A stretch of 56,284 nt of DNA from Pelagibius litoralis (GTDB taxonomy: Bacteria > Pseudomonadota > Alphaproteobacteria > Kiloniellales > Kiloniellaceae): positions 1 through 56,284 of the forward strand of contig NZ_JAAQPH010000029.1 of the NCBI RefSeq assembly GCF_011683915.1, read 5' to 3'. Both the position numbers and the translations under genes were made by a program. Of this stretch, positions 9,148 through 19,424 are shown piece after piece (within the stretch, counting starts at the first letter, position 1; every line of letters begins with the position of its first letter). Below the pieces are notes generated by a model. The model saw only the letters and a list, made by a program, of their open reading frames with translations, searched no databases and had not been told where the DNA came from.

Positions 9148-9152
9148 GCAGC

Positions 9153-11888
9153 CTAGCTGCTTTCGGACTCCAGCAGACTTTTCAGCCGGTACACCAGGTC
9201 CAGGGCCTCGCGGGGGCTGAGCGCGTCCGCATCGGCGGCCGCCAGGGCCTCTTCCACGGCGGAGCCCTGCGGCTCGGCGGCGGCCTGGGCAAGGGTGGCG
9301 GCGAAGAGCGGCAGGTCGTCGGCGAGGCGCGACAGGGCGCCGGCCTGTTCGCCCTGTTCCAAACTGGCCAGCACCGCCTCGGCGCGGGCAATGGCCGCCG
9401 TGGGCAGGCCCGCGAGCTTGGCAACGTGGATGCCATAGGAACGATCGGCGGCACCGGCCACCACCTCGTGCAGGAAGACCACATCGCCCTGCCATTCCTT
9501 CACCCGCATGGCATGACAGGACAGCGAGCCGAGCTTGGCGGCGAGCGCCGTCAGTTCGTGATAGTGGGTGGCAAAGAGCGCCCGGCAGCGGTTCACCTCG
9601 TCCAGATGCTCGATACAGGCCCAGGCGATGGAGAGGCCGTCGAAGGTTGCGGTGCCGCGGCCGATCTCATCCAGGATCACCAGGGCGCGCGGCCCGGCCT
9701 GGTTGAGGATCGCTGCCGTTTCCACCATCTCCACCATGAAGGTGGAGCGCCCGCGCGCCAGGTCGTCGGCCGCCCCGACGCGGCTGAAGAGGCGGTCCAC
9801 CAGGCCGATGCGTGCTTCGGCGGCGGGGACGAAGCTGCCCATCTGGGCGAGCACCGCGATCAGCGCGTTCTGGCGCAGGAAGGTGCTCTTACCCGCCATG
9901 TTCGGACCGGTGATCAGCCAGATGCGGCCTTCTTCCTCCAAACGGCAGTCGTTGGCGACGAAGCCGCTTTCCTGGGCCTGCGACAAGGCGGCCTCGACCA
10001 CCGGATGACGCCCGCCACGGATGTGAAAGGCCGTCGTCTCGTCAATCTGCGGGCGGCACCAGCGCTGGGTCACCGCCAGTTCGGCAAGGGCGGCGGTGAC
10101 ATCCAGGGCCGCCAGAACCTGGGCCGCACGGCCGATACCAGCCGCCTCGTTCAGCACCGCGGCGACCAGCGTCTGGAAGATCTCCAGCTCCAAGGCCAGG
10201 GCGCGCTCGGCGGCGCTGGCGATCTTCTGCTCCAGCTCCGACAACTCGACGGTGGTGAAACGCATCGCCGAGGCCAGGGTCTGGCGATGAATGAAGGGGC
10301 CTTCCTCGCCGGTCTTGATCTTGCCCGCATGGGTCGGCGTCACCTCGATGAAATAGCCGAGGACGTTGTTGTGCTTGATCTTCAGGCTGGCGACGCCGCT
10401 GTCTTCGGCATAGCGTGCCTGCATCCCGGCGATCAGCCGGCGGCTGTCGTCGCGCAGCGCCCGCAGCTCATCCAGCCCCTGGTCATGACCTGGCGCGATG
10501 CTGCCGCCGTCGCGCGCCAGCATGGGCGGTTCCGCCGCCAGGGCGGCTTCCAGATGCGCCACCAAGGCGCGGTGGCCGCCGAGAGTCTGCAGATCGGCAG
10601 GCGGCAGAGCGGGCGGGGCGAGACCGGCGTCCTGCGACCCCGCACCGGCGGCAATCAGGTCATGGAGCGCGCCGGCAACCGACAAAGCGCTGCGGATCGC
10701 CGCCAGGTCGCGCGGCCCGCCGCGCCCGAGGCTGAGCCGCGACAGCGCCCTTTCGATATCCGGACAGCGCCGCAGGCGCGCCCGCAATGCTTCGCGCAGA
10801 TCGCTCTCTGCGATCAGCCAGTCAAGCTGATCGTGCCGGGCGGCGATGGCCCCGACGTCGGTCAGCGGCGCCGCCAGACGCGCCGCCAGCAGGCGGGCGC
10901 CGGCTCCGGTGACGGTTCTGTCGATGGTGGCCAGCAGCGTCCCCTCGCGTCCACCGCCAAGGGCCTGGGTCAATTCAAGGTTGCGCCGGGTGGCCGCGTC
11001 GATCGCCATCACCGCATCGCCGGCCAGGCGTTTCGGCGGCAGCAGGCGCGGCATCCTGCCCTTCTGGGTCAGGGCAACATAATCGACCAACGCGCCGGCA
11101 GCCGCCAGTTCGGCCCGGCTGAAGGCCCCGAAGGCATCGAGGGCCCTGACCCCGAAGACCTCCTCCAGACGCTTTTCGGCGTTGCCGCTGTCGAAGCGCG
11201 ATCCGGGCAGCGGGCTCAAACGCTCACCCAGTTCGCTCAGAACGACGGACCACTCGGCCCGCTCCAGCAGGGCCTCGGGCAGGATCACCTCGCCGGGGTC
11301 GAGGCGGGCCAGCGTCGCCGTCAGGTTCGCGGCCTCCAGCGCCTGGGCCTGAAACACGCCGGTCGAGATATCCAGCCAGGCGATGCCGAGCCCGCCGCCC
11401 GCCTGGGCCAGGGCCGCCAGGTAGTTATTGGCACGGGCGTCCAGCAGCGCGTCCTCGGTGATCGTCCCCGGCGTCACGACCCGCACGACATCGCGCCGCA
11501 CCACGGATTTGTTGCCCCGCTTCCTGGCCGCGGCCGGGTCCTCCATCTGCTCGCAGACCGCGACCTTGAAGCCCTGGCGGATCAGCCGCGAAAGGTAACC
11601 GTCGGCGGCATGAACCGGCACCCCGCACATCGGTATGTCATTGCCCTGGTGCTGGCCGCGCTTGGTGAGCGCGATATCGAGCGCGGCGGAGGCCTTTTCG
11701 GCATCCTCGAAGAACAGCTCGTAGAAATCGCCCATGCGGTAGAACAGCAGGGTGCCGGGGTGCGCCGCCTTGATCTCCAGGTACTGCACCATCATCGGCG
11801 TCGCCGCGGCAGGCTTGCCGGCGGCCTTTGCGGTTTTCTCCGGCGCGGTTTTCTCCGGTGCTGAAGCGGTGGCTGCTTTGACGGTCAT
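9153..11888 (-). CDS. mutS: DNA mismatch repair protein MutS
   Basis: A 911-residue MutS that recognises mismatches and uses ATP to recruit MutL. The N-terminal mismatch-binding domain has the Phe-x-Glu motif in [13 protein letters not shown]. The connector, clamp and lever domains follow. The ATPase has Walker [10 protein letters not shown] (about residue 660), Walker [13 protein letters not shown] and the FATHYHEL motif. The N-terminal extension (about 30 residues rich in Ala, Lys and Thr before [10 protein letters not shown]) is common in alphaproteobacteria. It is divergent from the stress-type gene at 12043 and near maeB. Confidence 0.97.
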   Translation of the reverse strand: MTVKAATASAPEKTAPEKTAKAAGKPAAATPMMVQYLEIKAAHPGTLLFYRMGDFYELFFEDAEKASAALDIALTKRGQHQGNDIPMCGVPVHAADGYLSRLIRQGFKVAVCEQMEDPAAARKRGNKSVVRRDVVRVVTPGTITEDALLDARANNYLAALAQAGGGLGIAWLDISTGVFQAQALEAANLTATLARLDPGEVILPEALLERAEWSVVLSELGERLSPLPGSRFDSGNAEKRLEEVFGVRALDAFGAFSRAELAAAGALVDYVALTQKGRMPRLLPPKRLAGDAVMAIDAATRRNLELTQALGGGREGTLLATIDRTVTGAGARLLAARLAAPLTDVGAIAARHDQLDWLIAESDLREALRARLRRCPDIERALSRLSLGRGGPRDLAAIRSALSVAGALHDLIAAGAGSQDAGLAPPALPPADLQTLGGHRALVAHLEAALAAEPPMLARDGGSIAPGHDQGLDELRALRDDSRRLIAGMQARYAEDSGVASLKIKHNNVLGYFIEVTPTHAGKIKTGEEGPFIHRQTLASAMRFTTVELSELEQKIASAAERALALELEIFQTLVAAVLNEAAGIGRAAQVLAALDVTAALAELAVTQRWCRPQIDETTAFHIRGGRHPVVEAALSQAQESGFVANDCRLEEEGRIWLITGPNMAGKSTFLRQNALIAVLAQMGSFVPAAEARIGLVDRLFSRVGAADDLARGRSTFMVEMVETAAILNQAGPRALVILDEIGRGTATFDGLSIAWACIEHLDEVNRCRALFATHYHELTALAAKLGSLSCHAMRVKEWQGDVVFLHEVVAGAADRSYGIHVAKLAGLPTAAIARAEAVLASLEQGEQAGALSRLADDLPLFAATLAQAAAEPQGSAVEEALAAADADALSPREALDLVYRLKSLLESESS

Positions 11889-12042
11889 CGACTGGAAACT
11901 TGTGGCCCGGGGTTTTGAATGAGGGGCTTTTGGCGGAGTGGAAAGTTATCACAGGCGAGGCCGCTCTAGGCAAGCGGGCCCGGGCGCGTCACAATGGGAA
12001 ATTGGGTAGGAATCGAAGGGTTCTTATTAGGGAGACCAGTCT

Positions 12043-12564
12043 TTGACGCAGGAACACAGCGACGCAGCCTTTGCCGAGGGCCAGGCCGTAGAGGTGGTCG
12101 GACGTTTTGCCGAGCGCGACAGCTTCACGGCGGCGGTCGAAGCGCTCCTGGCCGCAGGCTTCGGACGCGACGATCTCTCGGTTCTCGATACTCATGAATC
12201 GCTCAGCGCCAGCGGCTCGCCCGGCGAGGCCTGGCAGGAAACCCTGGGCGGCCTGGTCGGTGAGATCAACTACGTCGGACCGCTGACCGCCGCCGGCCTG
12301 ATCGCCATCGCCACCGGACCGGTCGGCTCTGCCGTGGCGGCCCTGATGGCCGCCGGCATCAGCGTCGCCGCCGTGGTGGAGCTGCTCGACAAACTACGCG
12401 CCACCCCCCACACGGAGTCCTTCGCCCGGGCGCTGGAAGGCGGCGCCATCCTGCTCTGGGTGAGCGTCGCGGACAGCGAGGCCGCCGGCAAAGCCGAGGC
12501 CATTCTGGCCGATGCCGGCGCCGCCGATATTCATCGCCACGTCAGGCCGCCCGTCAGGTCATGA
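12043..12564 (+). CDS. hydrophobic stress-type protein of unknown function
   Basis: A 173-residue protein starting at a TTG, with AGGGAG placed about nine bases upstream. The N-terminal 50 residues (VEVVGRFAERDSFTAAVEAL followed by LAAGFGRDDLSVLDTHE) resemble the YflT/DUF1269-type sensor-like fold of general stress proteins. A hydrophobic Ala/Gly-rich stretch follows (about residues 80-117, GPLTAAGLIAIATGPVGSAV), which could be one or two membrane segments. The C-terminal half again has a beta-alpha pattern (GGAILLWVSVADSEAAGKAE). No enzyme motif is visible. Function is unknown; the fold resemblance is an inference. Confidence 0.65.
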   Translation: MTQEHSDAAFAEGQAVEVVGRFAERDSFTAAVEALLAAGFGRDDLSVLDTHESLSASGSPGEAWQETLGGLVGEINYVGPLTAAGLIAIATGPVGSAVAALMAAGISVAAVVELLDKLRATPHTESFARALEGGAILLWVSVADSEAAGKAEAILADAGAADIHRHVRPPVRS

Positions 12565-12706
12565 CCTTTGACGCTCGCATGACGGCTCTCTAAGATTTCT
12601 GGAAAAACAAGGCCCTGAGCCAATTGCCCCACTGGAAAGCTGACCGAAACTGCGGTCATCCAAGGGAATGCGGGCGTCTTGGGCAAGACCCTGGAGGGAA
12701 GACGCA

Positions 12707-14980
12707 GTGGACAGAACCCGCATCACCGAGGAAGAGGCACTTGAATTCCATGCCTCGGGCCGGCCCGGAAAATTCGAAATCCAGGCCACCAAGCCGCTGA
12801 CCACCCAGCGGGAACTGTCGCTGGCCTACTCGCCGGGTGTCGCGGTGCCCTGTCTCAGGATCAACGAGGACGAATCCAAGGCCTACGACTACACCGCCAA
12901 GGGCAACATCGTCGCCATCATCTCCAACGGCACCGCGGTGCTCGGCCTGGGTGACCTCGGCGCCCAGGCGGCCAAGCCGGTGATGGAGGGCAAGGCGGTG
13001 CTCTTCAAACGCTTCGCCGATGTCGACGGCATCGACCTGGAGGTCGACACCCGCGACGTCGACGAGTTCGTCAACTGCGTACGCTTTCTCGGCAAGTCCT
13101 GGGGCGGCGTGAACCTGGAGGACATCAAGGCGCCGGAGTGCTTCATCATCGAAGCACGGCTGAAAGAGCTGATGGACATCCCGGTGTTTCACGACGACCA
13201 GCACGGCACCGCGATTATCACCGCGGCGGGCTTCATCAACGCCCTGGCCCTGACCGGGCGGCAGATGGCTGATGTGAAGGTCGTCATCAACGGCGCCGGC
13301 GCGGCGGGGATCGCCTGCGCCGAACTGATCAAGGCGATGGGCGTGCCGCACAACTCGGTAATGCTCTGCGACACCAAGGGCGTCATCTACCAGGGCCGCG
13401 AGCAGGGCATGAACCAGTGGAAGTCCGCCCATGCCGTCGACACCCAGGCGCGCAGCCTGGCCGAGGCCATGGCCGGCGCCGACGTCTGCATGGGCCTCTC
13501 GGTCAAAGGCGCTTTCTCCGCCGAGATGATTCGCTCCATGGCCGACCAGCCGATCATCTTCGCCATGGCCAATCCGGACCCGGAGATCACACCGGAAGAG
13601 GTTGCCGGACTGCGCGATGACGCCATCGTCGCCACCGGGCGCTCCGACTATCCCAACCAGATCAACAACGTCCTTGGCTTTCCCTACATCTTCCGCGGTG
13701 CGCTCGACGTGCGGGCCTCGACCATCAACATGGAAATGAAAATCGCCGCTGCCCAGGCCCTGGCCGAACTGGCCCGCGAGGACGTACCCGACGAGGTCGC
13801 CCAGGCCTACGACAGCAAGGCCATGCGCTACGGCCGCAACTACATCATTCCGGCACCTTTCGATCCCCGCCTTATCGTCGCTGTACCCAAAGCGGTGGCG
13901 CAGGCGGCGATGGACAGCGGCGTGGCGCGCCGGCCGCTCGACGACATCGGCACCTATGAACAGCAACTCTCGGCACGCCTCGACCCGACCGCCTCCAGCC
14001 TGCAGCGCATCTTCGACACGGTGCGCCAGAACCCCAAGCGCGTGGTCTTCGCCGAGGGCGAGGAGGAACGCACCATCCGCGCCGCCCTGGCTTTCCAACA
14101 GGCCGGCTACGGCAAGCCCGTTCTGGTCGGCCGCGAAGAGCATGTGCGCGCAACGATGAAGTCCATCGGCCTGGAGCACAGCAACCTGGAAATCCACAAC
14201 GCGCGCCTGTCCAAGGACAACGCGCGCTATGTCGACTATCTGTACGGACGCCTGGGGCGCCTTGGCTCCCTGCGCCGCGACTGCCAGCGCATGGCCAATC
14301 AGAACCGCAATGTCTTCGCCGCCTGCATGGTGGCCTGCGGCGAGGCCGACGCCATGGTCACCGGCCTGACCAGAAGCTTCGGCGTCGCCTACGACGACAT
14401 CCGCCGGGCGATCGATCCTAAGCGCGGCCAGCGCGTCTTCGGCATGTCGATCATGGTGCTGCGCGGCCGCTCCATCTTCATCGCCGATACCTCGGTGCAC
14501 GAACTGCCCAACGCCCAGCAGCTGGCCGACATCGCCGTACAGGCCGCCGAAGAGGCCCGCTCCATGGGCCATGAGCCGCGGGTCGCCCTGCTGTCCTATT
14601 CCAACTTCGGCAACCCCTGGCACCCGGCGGCACAGCGCATCCGCGATGCGGTGCAGGAGCTCGACCTGCGCGAGCCCGGTTTCGAATACGACGGCGAGAT
14701 GCAGGCCAACGTGGCGCTGGACTATGAGGTGATGCAGGAACACTACCCGGTGTCGCGGCTTTCCGGCCCCGCCAACGTGCTGGTCATGCCCGGGCTGCAT
14801 TCGGCCAACATCACCGCCAAGCTGATCCAGCAGGCCGGCGGCGGCTCGGTCATCGGGCCGATCCTGATCGGCTTGGCCAAGCCGGCCCAGGTGGTCCAGC
14901 TCGGCGCCACGGTAAACGACCTCGTCACCGCCGCCGCCCTGGCGGCCTATGAGGCGGAGTCCGAGGTGGGTGGTTCCTAG
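12707..14980 (+). CDS. maeB: NADP-type malic enzyme with phosphotransacetylase domain
   Basis: A 757-residue enzyme that decarboxylates malate to pyruvate with NAD(P)+. The malic-enzyme part fills about residues 15-430: SLAYSPGVAVPC, the catalytic region GNIVAIISNGTAVLGLGDLG, VFHDDQHGTAII, and a nucleotide-binding fold VVINGAGAAGIACAELI. The C-terminal 320 residues are a phosphate acetyltransferase-like domain (VVFAEGEEERTIRAA to MPGLHSANITAKLIQQAGGG) that acts as an allosteric acetyl-CoA sensor in this family. A GTG start at 12707 is preferred because GGAGGGA precedes it, over an in-frame ATG 13 codons earlier. Located beside mutS, as in related genomes. Confidence 0.95.
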   Translation: MDRTRITEEEALEFHASGRPGKFEIQATKPLTTQRELSLAYSPGVAVPCLRINEDESKAYDYTAKGNIVAIISNGTAVLGLGDLGAQAAKPVMEGKAVLFKRFADVDGIDLEVDTRDVDEFVNCVRFLGKSWGGVNLEDIKAPECFIIEARLKELMDIPVFHDDQHGTAIITAAGFINALALTGRQMADVKVVINGAGAAGIACAELIKAMGVPHNSVMLCDTKGVIYQGREQGMNQWKSAHAVDTQARSLAEAMAGADVCMGLSVKGAFSAEMIRSMADQPIIFAMANPDPEITPEEVAGLRDDAIVATGRSDYPNQINNVLGFPYIFRGALDVRASTINMEMKIAAAQALAELAREDVPDEVAQAYDSKAMRYGRNYIIPAPFDPRLIVAVPKAVAQAAMDSGVARRPLDDIGTYEQQLSARLDPTASSLQRIFDTVRQNPKRVVFAEGEEERTIRAALAFQQAGYGKPVLVGREEHVRATMKSIGLEHSNLEIHNARLSKDNARYVDYLYGRLGRLGSLRRDCQRMANQNRNVFAACMVACGEADAMVTGLTRSFGVAYDDIRRAIDPKRGQRVFGMSIMVLRGRSIFIADTSVHELPNAQQLADIAVQAAEEARSMGHEPRVALLSYSNFGNPWHPAAQRIRDAVQELDLREPGFEYDGEMQANVALDYEVMQEHYPVSRLSGPANVLVMPGLHSANITAKLIQQAGGGSVIGPILIGLAKPAQVVQLGATVNDLVTAAALAAYEAESEVGGS

Positions 14981-15097
14981 GATAGGTTTTGGCCGCGCTT
15001 TGCGCCTGGTCGGCATTGCAAAAGCTTCACGCGCAGGGCCGAAAACCCGTGCTAGAATCACGGCTGGACGGCGGTTCCTGAAACCCAGAGAAACGGC

Positions 15098-16588
15098 ATG
15101 ACCGACGAGTCACCGGACAGCGAGGATCTGACCAAAGCACCCCCCGGCGGTAACGAGCCGGCACCGCACTACGGACGCCTGGCGCTGGCCACCGTGTTGC
15201 TCAGCCTGCCGGTGATGCTGGTCTTCGTCGTTCTGGTGATGGATGGCGACCTGTCGCTGCCGGCCGCCGCCATCAGCGCGGCCGTGGTGCCGCTGCTGAT
15301 GGCCGTCATACTGAACCAGCATTTCCGCCGGGTGGAGGCCTCGACCCGCTACCTCAGCCGCCTGCGCGAAGCCGACGACGACGGCCCGCTGCCCGCCGCG
15401 CCGTCGGGCGGCGACCTGCTGTCGCCGGGCCTCAGCGACGCCATCGCCGAGACCGCGCGCCAGCAGCGGGAGCGGCGGCACGACCAGCGCGACACCATGG
15501 CGATGAACGCGGCGGTCCTGGCGGGGCTGCCCGATCCCCTGATCCTGGTCGGCGAAAACCGGCGGGTGCTGCGCCTGAATCCGGCGGCCGAGGCCCTGCT
15601 GGGCCATGATCTGGCGGGCCGCGATTTGGCGCTTGGCCTGCGCAACCCCAGCCTGCTGGCCGCAGTCGAAGCAGTGCTGGCCGGCGGCGAGCAGGAGGCC
15701 GTGGAGTTCACCATCCCCGGCAAGGTGGAGCGCAGCATCGCCGCCAGGGTCCTCAGCCTGCCCATTGCCGCGCCGCAGCAGGCCCGTCTGATGATCGCCC
15801 TCTACGACCTGACCGGCGTCAAGCAGAGCGAGCGCATGCGCGCCGACTTCGTCGCCAACGTCAGCCATGAACTGCGCACGCCGCTCAGCTCTTTGATCGG
15901 TTTCATCGAGACCCTGCGCGGCCCGGCGCGCGAGGATCCGGAGGCCCAGGCGCGTTTCCTGAAGATCATGGAGGAACAGTCGCACCGCATGTCGCGGCTG
16001 GTCGACGACCTGCTGTCCCTGTCACGCATCGAGCTGCAGGAACACACCCCGCCGGACGGCGACTGCGACATCGAACAGATCCTGCGCTCGGTCGCCTCGA
16101 CCCTGGAACTCGAAGCAGCACGCTATGGCATGCGAATTCAGATATCCTGCGAAGCCCTGCCCGCGGTGGCCGGCGTGCACGACGAGCTGACCCAGGTTTT
16201 CCAGAACCTCTTGGACAACGCCCTGAAGTACGGCGAGGAGAATACCGTCATCCGTGTTTCGGCCCGGCCCCTGGCCAAGGAAGGCGCCGGGGAGCGCCGC
16301 CTGGGCCGCGCCGGCGTGAAGGTTTCCGTCTTCAACGAGGGCGAGGGCATCGAACGGGAACATATTCCTCGCCTGACCGAACGCTTCTACCGCATCGACA
16401 GCCGCCGCTCACGCCGCCTGGGCGGCACCGGGCTGGGCCTGGCCATCGTCAAGCACATCATCAACCGCCACCGCGGCGTGCTGGAAGTCGAGAGCCGGCC
16501 GGACGAAGGGGCGACCTTCTCGGTCTATCTGCCCAGCATCGTACCGCCTGCCCAGGCCGCGGAGCGGTCTCAAACCAGGGCCTCCTAG
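15098..16588 (+). CDS. phoR: phosphate regulon sensor kinase PhoR
   Basis: A 496-residue membrane histidine kinase. Two N-terminal membrane segments (about 29-48 and 52-70) are followed by a polar linker, a PAS domain (MAMNAAVLAGLPDPLILVGE onward), the HisKA phosphoacceptor FVANVSHELRTPLSSLIGF with His257, and a HATPase domain with QVFQNLLDNALKYG (N box), VSVFNEGEGI (G1), FYRIDSRRSRRLGGTGLGLA (F/G2) and an ending typical of PhoR. It phosphorylates PhoB when phosphate is low. It is first in the pho-pst cluster but separated from phoB by the transporter genes. Confidence 0.94.
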   Translation: MTDESPDSEDLTKAPPGGNEPAPHYGRLALATVLLSLPVMLVFVVLVMDGDLSLPAAAISAAVVPLLMAVILNQHFRRVEASTRYLSRLREADDDGPLPAAPSGGDLLSPGLSDAIAETARQQRERRHDQRDTMAMNAAVLAGLPDPLILVGENRRVLRLNPAAEALLGHDLAGRDLALGLRNPSLLAAVEAVLAGGEQEAVEFTIPGKVERSIAARVLSLPIAAPQQARLMIALYDLTGVKQSERMRADFVANVSHELRTPLSSLIGFIETLRGPAREDPEAQARFLKIMEEQSHRMSRLVDDLLSLSRIELQEHTPPDGDCDIEQILRSVASTLELEAARYGMRIQISCEALPAVAGVHDELTQVFQNLLDNALKYGEENTVIRVSARPLAKEGAGERRLGRAGVKVSVFNEGEGIEREHIPRLTERFYRIDSRRSRRLGGTGLGLAIVKHIINRHRGVLEVESRPDEGATFSVYLPSIVPPAQAAERSQTRAS

Positions 16589-16643
16589 AGCAGATCCCGG
16601 TCTTTGCCCTAGGCTCTGTGTCAGTTTTGCAGATTCTCCGTTT

Positions 16644-16672
16644 CTGTCATTTAAGTGTAACAGAACTGCAGT
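16644..16672 (+). promoter_or_regulatory. Pho box upstream of pstS
   Basis: Three heptamers spaced at 11 bases: CTGTCAT (16644-16650), GTGTAAC (16655-16661) and CTGCAGT (16666-16672), separated by TTAA and AGAA. The first two match the PhoB consensus (CTGTCAT, 4-base A/T spacer, CTGTCA[CT]) at 12 of 14 heptamer positions; the third is degenerate. The site lies 140 bases before the pstS start, so phosphorylated PhoB should activate pstS and the genes behind it. Confidence 0.75.
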
Positions 16673-16811
16673 AATACCATCGCTGTGCGGACGTAGTTTG
16701 TGCCCGCCGGCAAGGGGCCGGTGCAGGCGTTGTTCCCGAACCGGTCCAGGCTTTGGCCGGAAGGCAACACCGAGACAGTTCCATCAATGGGCATCCAGCG
16801 GAGGTATTCCC

Positions 16812-17834
16812 GTGATCAAGAAATCGCTAGCCATGGCGGCAGTTGCCGGTCTGGTCGTGGCCGCGCCGGCCATTGCCGAGGCGCGTGATCAGATCCGTAT
16901 CGTCGGCTCTTCTACCGTTTTTCCTTTCTCCACAGCCGTGGCCGAGAACTTCGGCCGCAGCAGCGACTTCAAGACCCCGGTCGTCGAGAGCACCGGTTCC
17001 GGCGGCGGCATGAAGCTGTTCTGCTCCGGTGTCGGCACCCAGCACCCGGACATCACCAACTCCTCGCGGCGCATCAAGGAATCCGAGTTCTCCAAATGCA
17101 CCGAGAAGGGCATCACCATTACCGAGGTGAAGATCGGCTTCGACGGCATCGTGCTCGCCAACTCGAAGACGCATGCGCCTTTCGCCCTGACCAAGAAGCA
17201 GATCTTCCTGGCCCTGGCCAAGGAGATCCCGGTCGACGGCAAGCTGGTCGCCAACCCCAACAGGCTGTGGAGCGATATCGACCTCTCCCTGCCGGCTGAA
17301 AGGATCGAGGTTCTGGGCCCGCCGCCGACCAGCGGCACCCGTGACGCCTTCGTCGAGTTGGTGATGGAGTCAGCGGCCAAGCAGTTCCCGGAAATCAAGG
17401 CCCTGGACAAGGCAGCCTTCAAGGCGGCCGCGCACTCGGTGCGTGAGGACGGCGCTTTCGTCGAAGCCGGCGAGAACGACAACCTGATCGTCCAGAAGCT
17501 CGAAGCCAACCCGAATGCCCTGGGCATCTTCGGTTTCAGCTTCCTCGACCAGAACGCCGACAAGCTGCAGGGCGCGACGGTCGGCGGCGTGGCCCCGGAA
17601 TTCGAGAACATCGCTTCCGGCGACTACGGCATCTCCCGTTCGCTTTACTTCTACGTGAAGCAGCAACACGTCGGCACGATCCCCGGCATCAAGGAGTTCG
17701 TGGCCGAGTTCACCTCCGACAAAGCTTGGGGTGACGAAGGTTATCTGACGGAAAAGGGTCTGATCCCGCTGCCCGAGGATGACCGCAAGGCGATGATGAA
17801 GTCGGCCAACGGCATGTCGCCGCTGAGCATGTAA
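16812..17834 (+). CDS. pstS: phosphate-binding periplasmic protein PstS
   Basis: A 340-residue solute-binding protein of the high-affinity phosphate ABC transporter. A cleavable signal peptide covers about the first 24 residues (VIKKSLAMAAVAGLVVAAPA then IAEA). The mature N-terminus RDQIRIVGSSTVFPFSTAVA and the motifs ESTGSGGGMKLFCSG, DITNSSRRIKESE and PPTSGTRDAFVELV bind phosphate. Start: GTG at 16812 with GGAGG upstream; an in-frame ATG 38 codons earlier would bury the signal peptide. A Pho box lies upstream and a hairpin lies between this gene and pstC. Confidence 0.95.
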   Translation: MIKKSLAMAAVAGLVVAAPAIAEARDQIRIVGSSTVFPFSTAVAENFGRSSDFKTPVVESTGSGGGMKLFCSGVGTQHPDITNSSRRIKESEFSKCTEKGITITEVKIGFDGIVLANSKTHAPFALTKKQIFLALAKEIPVDGKLVANPNRLWSDIDLSLPAERIEVLGPPPTSGTRDAFVELVMESAAKQFPEIKALDKAAFKAAAHSVREDGAFVEAGENDNLIVQKLEANPNALGIFGFSFLDQNADKLQGATVGGVAPEFENIASGDYGISRSLYFYVKQQHVGTIPGIKEFVAEFTSDKAWGDEGYLTEKGLIPLPEDDRKAMMKSANGMSPLSM

Positions 17835-17843
17835 CCGAGTGTC

Positions 17844-17894
17844 GGCCGGCGGAAGACCCCTGGGGTTTTTGGACCAAAGGATTTTCCGCCGGCC
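17844..17894 (+). terminator. hairpin between pstS and pstC (partial terminator)
   Basis: An 11-base perfect inverted repeat (GGCCGGCGGAA at 17844-17854, TTCCGCCGGCC at 17884-17894) encloses a second, smaller CCCC/GGGG hairpin followed by TTTTT. It starts ten bases after the pstS stop codon. Such structures commonly make the binding-protein mRNA more abundant or stable than the downstream permease mRNA; that role here is an inference. Confidence 0.6.
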
Positions 17895-18041
17895 CCCCGC
17901 TGCTTTAAGAACCAGGTACAAAGAAACCATAAACAAGCCGGAGACGTTGCTTAGAGCGGGTGAAGATGCAAGCGCCCGCACCGCCTTTCCCAGCAGGAAC
18001 CAGGTGTCAGCAAGTTCCGGTCTTCGATCCGATGGGCCGCC

Positions 18042-19424
18042 ATGAACAGCTTCATTCTCATTGCGATCCTGCTGACCTTGGCAACGATCGGCTACAGCTT
18101 CGGTCAACGGCGCGCCCGCAAGGTAAGCGGTGGCGAGCCATCGACGCTCCACTCACGCCCGCAATACTATGGCCTCTATGTGGCCCTCTGGTGCGGCATC
18201 CCAAGTCTGATACTGATGGCCATCTGGCTGATCGTGGAGCCGCAGGTCGCCGAGTGGATGCTGATCTCCAACCTTCCCGAAGACATTCAGGCACTGCCGG
18301 CCGACCGGCTTTCCCTGCTGATCAACGATGTGAAGAACCTGGCCTCAGGTAACATCGTCAGCCGCGAAATCGATGGGGCGCTTCAACGCGCCGCCGATGG
18401 CTATGCAAGCGCGCGGCAGATCGGCAACGCGGCCATGGTGGTCGTCGCCATCGCCATTGCGGTGATCGGCCTGGGTTTCGCGCAACGCCACATCACACCG
18501 ACACTGCGGGCGCGCAATCTGTTTGAGCGCGCCGTCAGCGTCCTGATGATCGCAGCCTCCACCATCGCGGTCCTGACCACCCTGGGTATTGTCCTCTCGC
18601 TGCTGTTCGAAGCGATGCGCTTCTTCGCCCAGGTGCCCTGGTACGAGTTTCTCTTCGGTCTGAGCTGGAGCCCGCAGACGGCATTGCGCGTCGATCAGGT
18701 CGGCGGCTCCGGCGCCTTCGGCGCGGTCCCGCTGTTCGCCGGCACCCTGATGATCACCCTGATCGCCATGTGCGTAGCGGTGCCCATCGGCCTGTTCTCG
18801 GCCATCTACATGTCCGAATATGCACCGCCCAGGATGCGCGCCATCGTCAAGCCGCTGCTGGAAATCCTGGCCGGCGTGCCGACGGTGGTCTACGGCTTCT
18901 TCGCCGCCCTGACCGTCGCCCCCTTCATTCGCCGAACCGGCGAATCGATCGGCCTGGATGTTTCTTCGGAATCTGCACTCGCCGCCGGCATGGTGATGGG
19001 GATCATGATCATCCCCTTTATCTCGTCGCTCAGCGATGACGTGATGAACGCGGTGCCCCGCGCGCTGCGCGACGGCGCCTTTGCACTGGGCGCGACCAAA
19101 TCGGAAACCATCAAGCAGGTGATTTTCCCGGCCGCGCTGCCCGGCATCGTCGGCAGCCTGCTGTTGGCCATGAGCCGGGCGATCGGTGAGACCATGATCG
19201 TGGTCATGGCCGCCGGCCTGGCGGCAAACCTGACGGCGGATCCGCTGGAGGCAGTGACCACCGTCACGGTGCAGATCGTCACCCTGCTGGTCGGAGACCA
19301 GGAATTCGACAGCGCCAAGACCCTGGCCGCTTTCGCCCTGGGGCTGGTGCTCTTTGCGATCACCCTGACACTGAACGTGATCGCCCTGCATGTTGTTCGG
19401 AGGTACCGAGAGAAGTATGACTGA
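18042..19424 (+). CDS. pstC: phosphate ABC transporter permease PstC
   Basis: A 460-residue inner-membrane permease. It is longer than the classic roughly 320-residue PstC: an N-terminal extension of about 170 residues has two or three extra membrane segments (MNSFILIAILLTLATIGYSF and YYGLYVALWCGIPSLILMAI), as in other alphaproteobacterial PstC proteins. The core MetI-type domain starts near GAVPLFAGTLMITLIAMCVA. The EAA loop that contacts PstB is present as PRALRDGAFALGATKSETIK. It overlaps pstA by eight bases. Confidence 0.93.
   Translation: MNSFILIAILLTLATIGYSFGQRRARKVSGGEPSTLHSRPQYYGLYVALWCGIPSLILMAIWLIVEPQVAEWMLISNLPEDIQALPADRLSLLINDVKNLASGNIVSREIDGALQRAADGYASARQIGNAAMVVVAIAIAVIGLGFAQRHITPTLRARNLFERAVSVLMIAASTIAVLTTLGIVLSLLFEAMRFFAQVPWYEFLFGLSWSPQTALRVDQVGGSGAFGAVPLFAGTLMITLIAMCVAVPIGLFSAIYMSEYAPPRMRAIVKPLLEILAGVPTVVYGFFAALTVAPFIRRTGESIGLDVSSESALAAGMVMGIMIIPFISSLSDDVMNAVPRALRDGAFALGATKSETIKQVIFPAALPGIVGSLLLAMSRAIGETMIVVMAAGLAANLTADPLEAVTTVTVQIVTLLVGDQEFDSAKTLAAFALGLVLFAITLTLNVIALHVVRRYREKYD

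Noticed and set aside
8994-11864. 956-codon open frame on the plus strand
   Set aside because: It is antisense to mutS. Its composition (Gln, Arg, Gly, His) is that of a shadow frame, and mutS has every catalytic motif.
12656-15061. 801-codon open frame on the minus strand
   Set aside because: It is antisense to maeB, whose motifs are complete. The translation is rich in His, Gly, Val and Arg in a way typical of the reverse of GC-rich codons, and it has no family features.
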